Made by a program: the position numbers and the translations under genes
NCBI GenBank assembly: GCA_014155875.1
Contig: JACEFZ010002068.1
Coordinates: forward strand, 434,001 to 498,000
Length of the DNA stretch: 64,000 nt
Direction of reading: 5' to 3'
Origin: Cepaea nemoralis
Lineage: Eukaryota; Mollusca; Gastropoda; Stylommatophora; Helicidae
The notes under the pieces: generated by a model
The model's database searches: none
What the model was told of the DNA's origin: nothing
What the model saw: the letters and a program-made list of their open reading frames with translations, nothing else
Part shown: one piece after another, positions 56,490-64,000 of the stretch
How positions within the stretch are numbered: the stretch's first letter is position 1
How the letters are laid out: each line of letters starts with the position of its first letter

Positions 56490-58240
56490 AGAAGTATAGA
56501 GAGAGAGTGTGCGTGTATGGGTGCGTGCGGAGTGAACATGTGGTGAGAGAGTGTATATGTGCCTGTATGTTTGCTGTGTCTGATTGTATGTCCATATGGG
56601 GTCTCTGTATCTGTCTGTATGTGTGTTCAGACTCTGTAAGGATCTCTGTCTGTCTTCTGTCTCTTTGCCTCTTTGTGTCTGTGCTTCTGTGTGTCCATTA
56701 CTCTGTCTGTTTTTGTCTGTTCTGTTTGTGTCTGTCTCTGTGACTATATCTTTCTCTGTGTGCTATCTATCTGTTTGTCTGTGTGATTTTTGTCCTTGTC
56801 AATGTGTTTGTGTGTGGTCTGTGATGTTTATTGGTGTGTCTGTGTTTTCTTAATGTGTTTGCCTCTGTGTGTTTGTTTGTGTGTGCAAGACTGTGTGTCA
56901 GTGTTTGTGTATCTGTATGTGTCTGCGTTTCTATCTGCCTGTCTGTGTGTGCCTGCAGATATGTGTCTCTGTGTCTGTATGAGTGTATGTCTGCATGTGT
57001 TGGTGTGAGATTGTGTGTGTCTGTCAGTGTGTTCAGGTCAGTATGTTTCTGTCAGTGTGTGTCTGTTTCTGTCTGTCTCTTTCTGTCTGTATGTTTTGTT
57101 TGTCTGTCTCTGACTGTATGTCTGTCTGTATGCAATTGTCTATGTGTGTCCGGTGTCTATTAGTCTATCTGCCGTATCATTTTGTCTGTCTTTTTCTGTG
57201 AGTCTGTGTTTCATATGTCTGTTTGTGTGTGTGTGTTTGTTTGTATGTCTGTCAGTGTGCGTCTGTTGGTGGGTATGTCTGTCAGTGTGTGTGGATTTAT
57301 CTGTTCATGTCTGTCTGTGTATCTCATCCCTGTGTGTCTGCTTTTGTCTGTATGTGCATCTGTCTGTGTAAATCTGATCTGTGCATGTCTGTGTCTGCAT
57401 GTTAGTTTTTGTGTGTGTTGGTATGAGAGTATATGTCTTATATGTTGGTCTGTGTATTTCTATTAGTGTGTCTCTGTATGTATGTATGACTTGTCTTTGT
57501 GTGTATCTGTATCTTTGTCTGTATGTGTGTGTGTGTGTGTGTATCAATGTCTGTCCATGTCTGTTTTTTTTTTCTGTGACTGTCTCTCCATTTGTCTGTC
57601 TGTCTGTTTCTGTGTGTCTCACATGCCTGTCTGTGCCGTGTTTGTATACATGTACATGTAAGTATATATGTGCCTATTTGTATACATGTCTTTTATGTCT
57701 ACCTGTCTCTGTCTTTCTATGTGTGCTGTCTGCCTGTCTATTTCTGACTCTCTCACTGCCTCTGTTTGTGTCTCGATCTAGCTGTATTTGTCTGTCTGTG
57801 TCGTCCTGTGTGTCTCTGTGGTCAGCATCTGTATCTGAGTGTATATCTATTTGATCTATGTGTCTACATATATGCTTGTGTGTGTGTGTGTGCATGCGTG
57901 CGCGTGCCTGTACAAGTCTCTATATGTTTCTTTTGTGCCTATCTGTGTGTACCTTTCAGTGTTTCTTACTGATCTGTCTGTGTTTGGTGCTCTGTGTCAG
58001 TCTGTCTGTCAGCATGTGTATCTGTCAGTGTGTTGTCTGCCTGTGTCTTTTTGCGTGTCTGCGACTTTCTGCCTCTCTGTCTATCTCGCTATCTCTGTAT
58101 GTGTGTGTCTGTATGCCTTCCGCTATATTTCTATGTGTGTGTGTCGATGTCTGCCTGTCTGAGTCTGTCTGTCCTGTCTCTGCTTGAATCTATCACTGCC
58201 TGTCTTTGTCTGCATCAGCCGGTCTAAATATTCACCTCTT
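56490..58240. repeat. TGTC/TG-rich low-complexity tract, about 1.75 kb
   Basis: Made of tgtctgt, tgtgtgtctg, ctgtctgtc words with no fixed period. It gives Cys/Val/Ser-rich frames in several phases on + and Thr/His/Arg-rich frames on -, none of which I consider genes. It fills most of the last intron. 58241-58640 is unassigned. Confidence 0.92.
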
Positions 58241-58639
58241 GCTTTGTGTTAGACATCATGGAAATTGATCTCCTGCCAGATGTATCATGTGGACTGTGTT
58301 GAGTTGATGTAGTTTATACCCTAATCCAGCTGTTTGTGTTTGTCTTCCAACTCCAAAGCTTTTCAGCTTTTAGCCTTGCATGTTAAGTGTTCAGTGCAGA
58401 GAGTGGTACATGAAGCCAGCAGTTTTGTCTCTAGTATTCTGTTTCCTGTTTGATGAGTTTCCACGGTTGTAATGTGGACAGTATTCATGTGGTAGCAGAC
58501 ATTTGCCAGCATAAAGTCCACCAATCTGCAGAACTGATGTCTTTTATATTGATATAAAATGTACAAGATGGTCTTCATGGTAAGCTGCCTACCTCGTGCA
58601 TTGAAGGTCACAGGCTCCTTTCCAGATTCTCTTCATTAA

Positions 58640-58932
58640 GTTCAAGGGTGAAATCTGTCCAGACATTAATTGGTGTCATCATGGAAAGAAGCCGATGGGA
58701 TATAGGCTACAATAAGTTCAAGGGTGAAATCTATCCAGACACTGGTGTTGTCACGGAAAGAAGCCGATGGGATAAAGGCTACAATAAGTTCAAGGGTGAA
58801 ATCTATCCAGACACTGGTGTCGTCACGGAAAGAAGCCGATGGGATATAGGCTACAATAAGTTCAAGGGTGAAATCTATCCAGACACTGGTGTCTTCACAG
58901 AAAGAAGCCGATGTGATATAGGCTACAATTAA
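58640..58932. repeat. minisatellite, 72-bp unit, 4 copies
   Basis: aagttcaagggtgaaatcta-tccagacactggtgtcgtca-cggaaagaagccgatgggat-ataggctacaat. The unit is a multiple of three, hence a spurious 94-codon frame. Confidence 0.93.
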
Positions 58933-58964
58933 GTTGATCCTTTTGCCTTGGTATATATTGGTAT

Positions 58965-59262
58965 ATATAGGAGGTCAGCATGGCCGAATGGATAGGAATG
59001 CACATTCTGAAACATCCGGTGTGTTGATGCCGAGGTAAGGGGTTCAACCCCTACAACGGACAGCTGGACTAAAATGTTGACTTCTCGTCCTTGACTTGGG
59101 GATGGGCATTACAAGCACCCCTGAAGTCAGAATGGATTCTCCTAATGGCTAGGGTCACAGGTAATAGGGAAAGCTAACCCACACTCAAAATTGAGTCCAT
59201 TACTACTAGAAGTAGTGTGTATGGACTACACTTTGAGTTCAAAGCGAGCGAGCACCAAACAA
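58965..59262 (+). repeat. tRNA-derived SINE (family A), full length
   Basis: tcagcatggccgaatggata (A-box), ggttcaacccctac (B-box), then gtccttgacttgggg, taatagggaaagctaaccc, ggactacactttgagttcaaag. Sister of 3318-3596. It lies directly against the next array. Confidence 0.87.
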
Positions 59263-59270
59263 CAAAATTG

Positions 59271-59684
59271 GCATAAATCCATCAACATAGTTTGTGTTTT
59301 TCAACTTCTCTTCATCGCATAAATCCGTCAACATAGTTTGTGTTTTTCAACTTCTCTTCATCGCATAAATCCGTCAACATAGTTTGTGTTTTTCAACTTC
59401 TCTTCATCGCATAAATCCGTCAACATAGTTTGTGTTTTTCAACTTCTCTTCATTGCATAAATCCGTCAACATAGTTTGTGTTTTTCAATTTCTCTTCATC
59501 GCATAAATCCGTCAACATAGTTTGTGTTTTTCAACTTCTCTTCATCGCATAAATCCGTCAACATAGTTTGTGTTTTTCAACTTCTCTTCATTGCATAAAT
59601 CCGTCAACATAGTTTGTGTTTTTCAACTTCTCTTCATCGCATAAATCCATCAAAACAGTTTGTGTTTTTCAACTTCTCTTCATC
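59271..59684 (+). repeat. 46-bp tandem repeat ending at the last acceptor, 9 copies
   Basis: gcataaatccgtcaacatag-tttgtgtttttcaacttctc-ttcatc, starts at 59271, 59317 and so on every 46 bp to 59639. Each unit carries a pyrimidine-rich tgtttttcaacttctcttc. The last copy is followed only by tttcttcaacag and the terminal exon. Confidence 0.95.
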
Positions 59685-59696
59685 TTTCTTCAACAG

Positions 59697-59727
59697 GAAA
59701 ACAGCGCCACAGTTTCCAATTGCATAA
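59697..59727 (+). CDS. SVEP1: SVEP1-like terminal exon, coding part
   Basis: Acceptor tttcttcaacag. It adds a base to complete Arg and nine residues (KTAPQFPIA), then TAA at 59725-59727. The joined frame through all 17 exons arrives exactly here (length divisible by three), and poly(A) signals follow at once. A very short tail after the last EGF also fits the SVEP1 architecture as I remember it. Confidence 0.8.
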
Positions 59728-59855
59728 ATAAACTTCACATTAAATGATTACAGAGAGGACCCATGTTGTGATGTCTATTCACATGTTCATCTTCTTCCAT
59801 ATGTACATACATAACTAAACTTGTTCATGTGAAATAAATCTGTTTTACAAGTGTG
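59728..59855 (+). terminator. 3' UTR and poly(A) region of the SVEP1-like gene
   Basis: AATAAA occurs at 59727-59732, overlapping the stop codon, and at 59833-59838. The second is followed within 20 bases by a GT/T-rich stretch (gtgtgtccactc), the usual downstream element, so cleavage near 59850 is likely. No transcript evidence is available. Confidence 0.6.
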
Positions 59856-60954
59856 TCCACTCTATTCTCTATGGTCATTGGAGTTCACACAGTAGCCGTA
59901 TATATGTGCTGTCAACCCAGCAAGGAAATACTTTGTGGCGTGATACAGACCACATCACTCACTGACTGTTGATTGGTCTATCAATGTATGGATCTATCAT
60001 AATCTGCTTACTGCACATAAGGCATGGAAAAGAGTCCTTTGCTTACTTTGTGAACCAAATGAGGACATCCAAATTTTAGCACGTATTGTTTTGGCTTTTT
60101 GCATGCTATAGACTTAGACATATTGTCATCTTATAACTCAGCTTATAAGAACCTTTACAGTTAATCACATATGGTATAACTGTTTAGAAAACACTGCTAT
60201 AGACTTAGACATATTGTCATCTTATAACTCAGCTTATAAGAACCTTTACAGTTAATCACATACGGTATAACTGTTTAGAAAACACTGCTAATGTTTAACT
60301 TGTATTCTTGTAACTCGTATTGTTATTAGAATTTATACAGCTTGTTTTGTTATTAGAATGTATCCACGTAATTCTAGTTTGATTTGTCAGTCTTCTTTTA
60401 TTCTGAGGTTCATAAAACTGTGATGGTGTTCACGTGTATTTAGATTTGTGTTTGGTTGTTTCATATTTGTTGCCTTTATTGCTACATTCTTTCTTTACTA
60501 TTGTATTGTGAAAGGTGCTACATTGGTGTTCCTATAACTGAGGCAGCAGTCTTACGTGGTTAATGATGTGCACTGTTGTATTCACCTTTGTTTCTGTTAT
60601 ACACCAGGTCACTCCATCCTTAGACCCCCAAACTAAGTATATGTGAACAGTGAAAATATATGTGGATTCAAACACTTGGACCCTCACACAGTATCTATCA
60701 ACTAATTATGCATGCTGAGAAAACTGAATAAGGAAATAAACTAAATGGTTTGAATCTTGATTTGGCACTTAAGACTAGGCACTAGGTAAATAAATATGTG
60801 GATAAATTCCTGCCATCCAGATACTGCCATTTAGATTTGATGTGTTAGGCCTTCACATATTCCAGGTCATTACAAATGAGGTGGGTGGCCAATTACCTTG
60901 CTCGTCACCTTTAACTTTCGAGAAATTTGTCTGGTACCCATTTACATGAGGCTG
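59856..60954. other. intergenic; one 91-bp tandem duplication
   Basis: gctatagacttagacatatt begins at 60105 and 60196 (91-bp period, two near-identical copies to about 60287). Each contains the imperfect palindrome cttataactcagcttataag. Nothing else is recognised. Confidence 0.6.
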
Positions 60955-61625
60955 GGTCATCACCAGATCTGTACTGGGCAGAGAAAGTATTCCCACCTCT
61001 GCCAGAGATTGAACTAAAACTTCACCAGATCTGCACTGGGCAGAGAAAATAATCCCACTTCTGCCAGAGATTGAACTAAAACTTCACCAGATCTGCACTG
61101 GGCAGAGAAAATAATCCCACCTCTGCCAGAGATTGAACTAAAACTTCACCAGATCTGTACTGGGCAGAGAAAATCATCCCACCTCTGCCAGAGATTGAAC
61201 TAAAACATCACCAGATCTGTACTGGGCAGAGAAAATCATCCCACCTCTGCCAGAGATTGAACTAAAACTTCACCAGATCTGCACTGGGCAGAGAAAATAA
61301 TCCCACCTCTGCCAGAGATTGAACTAAAACTTCACCAGATCTGTACTGGGCAGAGAAAATCATCCCACCTCTGCCAGAGATTGAACTAAAACATCACCAG
61401 ATCTGCACTGGGCAAAGAAAATAATCCCACCTCTGCCAGAGATTGAATTAAAACATTAAATCAAAAGATCTGTACTGGGATGAAAAACTCATTCAACATC
61501 TGCCAGAGATTGAACTAAAACATCACCAGATTTGCACTGGGCAGAGAAAATAACCCCACCTCTGCCAGAGATTGAACCAAGACCACTGTCTGAGCAGGCA
61601 AGCACATAAACCACTATGCCACCCA
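60955..61625 (-). repeat. minisatellite, 62-bp unit, about 10 copies, next to an antisense tRNA-like head
   Basis: caccagatctgcactgggca-gagaaaataatcccacctct-gccagagattgaactaaaac-tt. On the minus strand the final unit continues into a tRNA-like head: B-box ggttcaatctc at about 61566-61576 and A-box tggcatagtgg at about 61600-61612. The array looks like repeated duplication of a SINE body including a B-box-like word. Confidence 0.88.
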
Positions 61626-62028
61626 GATAAAGGACAGTTTCATAAAGTTGTGTGAATTATTTAGAATGTCTAAACTGTAGTCAAATTAAGATTTGGGCCA
61701 CATGAAGTGACATGGTAATTTTTTTTACATCGATTGTCAGTTCTCTTGACCTCTCTGATTTGCTTGTTATGCTGCAGCACATTGTTTCTGTAATGTAATC
61801 ACTCTTGCTTTCATTTTGATAATGCAAAACAATGTTATCAGGAGGAAATTTACGAACCTATCTTTAATACATGTGGATATTGCCGTAACATTTCATGACT
61901 GACTGTCTGAGAGAAATTTAAGATAAATACGCCATCATAGTTTTGTTTCTTCAGCATTATAAATAGAAAGACTTCCTTGAATGTGGTTTTACACAGGCTT
62001 ACATAAAATTACACGCTTTATATTTTGA
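61626..62028. other. intergenic or 3' UTR of a minus-strand gene, unassigned
   Basis: TATAAA occurs on the minus strand near 62015-62020, close to the candidate stop at 62031. No canonical AATAAA on the minus strand was found nearby. No repeat recognised. Confidence 0.3.
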
Positions 62029-62209
62029 CTATAGTGCTTTCTTTGTCTTATCCTTCAGCCGTAAACTGTTGGCATAGAGCATGAACAGGATGGCGTGCCT
62101 TAGGTCTTCACCATCTCCCCCACAGATTGCCATGTAGTGTTGAAAGACATGCTTGAGTACTAGATATGGGCTATTGTCTCTGTGACCCAGTGTGTGAAGT
62201 GGTGTCTGT
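62029..62209 (-). CDS. candidate terminal exon of a convergent gene (ankyrin-like)
   Basis: On the minus strand, acceptor ttaccag (62210-62216) is followed by a frame of about 60 codons ending TAG (complement of 62029-62031): QTPLHTLGHRDNSPYLVLKH, FQHYMAICGGDGEDLRHAI, FMLYANSLRLKDKTKKAL. The T-P-L-H motif is the hallmark of an ankyrin repeat, and the composition looks like ordinary protein. It is a single exon; upstream exons are not identified, though a minus-strand open stretch at 62250-62400 (LDNCKTLKATGNTVVIDKN) may be related. Weak acceptor tract, no transcript support. Confidence 0.4.
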
Positions 62210-62401
62210 CTGGTAACATTGCTGTTGTTGTTTGTTGCTGTGTATTATTTGTTCTTTGCTGTAGGTCATCAAGCTGTGAACTCCAGCGTAGTTTTTATCA
62301 ATAACCACTGTGTTTCCTGTTGCTTTTAAAGTTTTACAATTGTCAAGAATAGAGGTAGATGGAAACTGTGCTTCCAGACAACTTGTTAAAAAGGCGAACA
62401 A

Positions 62402-62955
62402 AGAAATATTTACTCAGATTATAGCAGAGACAAATGTACTAAGTGAGATAAAGTACTTCAGGCATATACAGAGATACAGTTCCTGATTGAGGGATGTGTT
62501 ACAGGGCAAGCATGCAGTTGGATGTCAGTGTTACATGTGGATGCACGACATCATGACATGGCCTGGAACAAGTGTCCAACATGAAGATGCCAACCTTCAA
62601 TGTAGAGATGCCACTGAATCCCTAAGTCCTAGAATTTCCTGTATTGCCATTTTATAAATATATAAATTCAAAATGTAGATAATGTGTGAGAAACAGAATC
62701 ATTTGTCACAACAGAATATATTTGTTTTCTCATAAAATGTTACAAAGAAAGACATAAATTGTTTCCTGTTAATTCTTTTGATTGTTAAATAAAAATGTAT
62801 TATTGCCTTTTGTTATTATTGATGAAGTTCTATCAAATAATAGATTACGTCTTCTAACATGTAGCAGTTGTTCAGTAGAGCACATTCAACAGTCTTCCTT
62901 CCAACATGATGCCGTCCATATCTGAATTGGACACTAACACAAAGGAGAAAATTGT
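62402..62955. other. intergenic, unassigned
   Basis: AT-rich. AATAAA on + near 62789 without an associated frame. No repeat family recognised. Confidence 0.35.
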
Positions 62956-62959
62956 TGAG

Positions 62960-63330
62960 TTGAGCTAAGAACCAACATCATTGTACTTAGGACATTCCCA
63001 TACGTGCTCTGTCCCCTCGTTCAACAGCCAGTGAAGAGTCATACTATTAATCGTTCCAACTGCTATTTGATTGACAGTTCTCCTGGTCCTACCTCTCAGT
63101 TTTGAGATTCTTCCAAAACCCCTGCTGATCCCCCTCAATCTCATTCTTTCCACAAAACAGGTTCTCAATCTGTTCCATCGCCTTCTCCCTCTGGTCCCAC
63201 ATGTGCTTGACCACCTCTCTCTTGTCCATAGGTAATCCACCACCAAGAGGTACATTCCCTGCCAGCCTATCATCCTGTTATATAGGAAAGAACAGGAATG
63301 AACTGCCGGCGATGATTTCAAAATTTAACG
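62960..63330 (-). mobile_element. RNase H-bearing LINE, 3' end, antisense, diverged
   Basis: The minus strand reads RMRLRGISRGFGRISKLRGRTRRTVNQIAVGTINSMTLHWLLNEGTE in pieces, ending HVWECPKYNDVGS; compare ERLWECPECCDVGS of 38930-39480. It is an older copy of the same family. 63331-63639 is unassigned. Confidence 0.75.
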
Positions 63331-63639
63331 AGAAGAATGGAGCAGTGTTCTCTGTTCTGCATATGTTGGACACTCTTGCAGCAAATGTGTGGCCATCATT
63401 ATACCAGATCCACAGTTGCATTCTTCAGTATCTCCTATCTTTATTGAACAAGTGGTATTTCAGCCTGTTATGTCCTGTCCTGAGCTGAGATATAAGATTG
63501 CCACTGGTCCACCTCAGTCAAGCTGGCAATGTTCATCATCTTCCCAGTGGCCTGGGTGCTCTGAGTGGTTATCACTTGGTTCTATAAGGACCTTGCGGAA
63601 AATGTTTCTGTAATGTCATTTACATATGCTAGAAATAAT

Positions 63640-63880
63640 GTTGCCAGCTTCGTGGCTTAGAGGCTATGACTTTTCTCCTTAATCTCATATACTCTCGTCA
63701 GTAATGTGATGACGGTTAGAATCAGCAGTGGTTCGAATCGCATCAGTAACTTACGGGGTATGTGAGCCGGCCGCTCAGAAAGCAATGGCAAACTACTGAG
63801 CATAATTTTGCCAAGAAATCAACATACAGCTGAAAGATGCTGCTGTTGACAGTGATGTCCTGTAAAGGATATGCAAAAAC
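63640..63880 (+). repeat. SINE family B, + strand, full length
   Basis: gccagcttcgtggcttagaggc (A-box-like tggcttagagg), agtggttcgaatcgc (B-box-like), gtatgtgagccggccgctcag, aaagcaatggcaaactactg, tttgccaagaaatcaa, tgatgtcctgtaaag, gatatgcaa. Tail aaaaacaaaag. Clear tRNA-derived head. Confidence 0.87.
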
Positions 63881-64000
63881 AAAAGAAGAAATAACATTGC
63901 TGATAGAACCTCCCCTTAGGGGCTAACATCATTCTATTGCTGGTTTATCCTGGTAGTTCTGATCTGAAGGTATTGACTGATCCATCTGTACATGTTCCCA

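Larger units (their letters stand above)
981..59855 (+). other. SVEP1: SVEP1-like gene, 3' part (17 exons; pentraxin - 51 CCP - 3 EGF - stop)
   Basis: This is the overall gene model. Seventeen exons with GT-AG borders (981-1153, 3967-4206, 8040-8207, 10120-10293, 15211-15312, 16867-17032, 19597-20277, 23242-23405, 25091-25307, 29745-36559, 37837-38034, 43992-44162, 46196-46375, 51382-51477, 53992-54087, 56366-56459, 59697-59727) join without a frame break into 3,254 residues plus TAA. The order pentraxin, long CCP array, three EGF modules, very short tail is that of SVEP1 (polydom), a large secreted adhesion protein. From memory the vertebrate protein has 34 CCPs, so 51 here is an expansion. 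The VWA, HYR and upstream EGF regions expected for SVEP1 would lie 5' of the window. The name rests on domain order and on pentraxin-to-CCP linker similarity, not on a database search. Confidence 0.8.

Noticed and set aside
56507..58227. Many overlapping Cys/Val/Ser-rich open frames
   Set aside because: Simple-sequence (tgtc/tg) tract with few stops in any frame; no domain, start context or splice logic.
58648..58932. 94-codon frame with a 24-residue repeat
   Set aside because: Created by four copies of a 72-bp tandem repeat within the last intron; no homology or signals.

Overview
This is animal (metazoan) nuclear DNA: short exons with GT-AG introns, long introns full of retrotransposon debris, and many minisatellites. 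Non-LTR retrotransposons, Penelope-like elements, tRNA-derived SINEs and mariner remnants together suggest an invertebrate, possibly a lophotrochozoan such as a mollusc. The species cannot be named from the sequence alone.

One host gene dominates the + strand. Seventeen exons between 981 and 59727 form the 3' part of a very large secreted or extracellular-matrix protein of the SVEP1 type. In order they encode the second half of a pentraxin domain (981-4206), 51 CCP/sushi modules (8040-46375), three EGF-like modules (51382-56459) and a short tail with a TAA stop at 59725-59727. All 17 exons join in one frame: 9,765 nt, or 3,254 residues plus stop. Thirty-eight complete CCPs and half of another sit in one uninterrupted 6.8 kb exon (29745-36559). 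The 5' half of the gene lies upstream of the window. Poly(A) signals at 59727 and 59833 mark its end.

The introns hold: (i) many fragments of an RTE-like LINE, with its endonuclease, reverse transcriptase and C-terminal parts scattered on both strands; (ii) a LINE with a C-terminal RNase H, recognisable at about 7025, 25796, 28243, 38930 and 62960, always antisense to the gene; (iii) a Penelope-like element (RT plus GIY-YIG) arranged as a 2.7 kb inverted repeat at 40506-43218; (iv) several tRNA-derived SINE families; (v) two pieces of mariner transposase; (vi) more than a dozen minisatellites, the largest about 3.9 kb (47500-51369).

The most unusual features are minisatellites that start or end exactly at splice sites of this gene (after 10293, after 17032, before 51382, before 59697); a 74-bp patch of the giant CCP exon copied into an intronic LINE 1.7 kb upstream; minisatellites that arose inside LINE fragments; and the palindromic Penelope element. 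Downstream of the gene (59.9-64 kb) are repeats and one candidate minus-strand terminal exon of a convergent gene (62029-62209).
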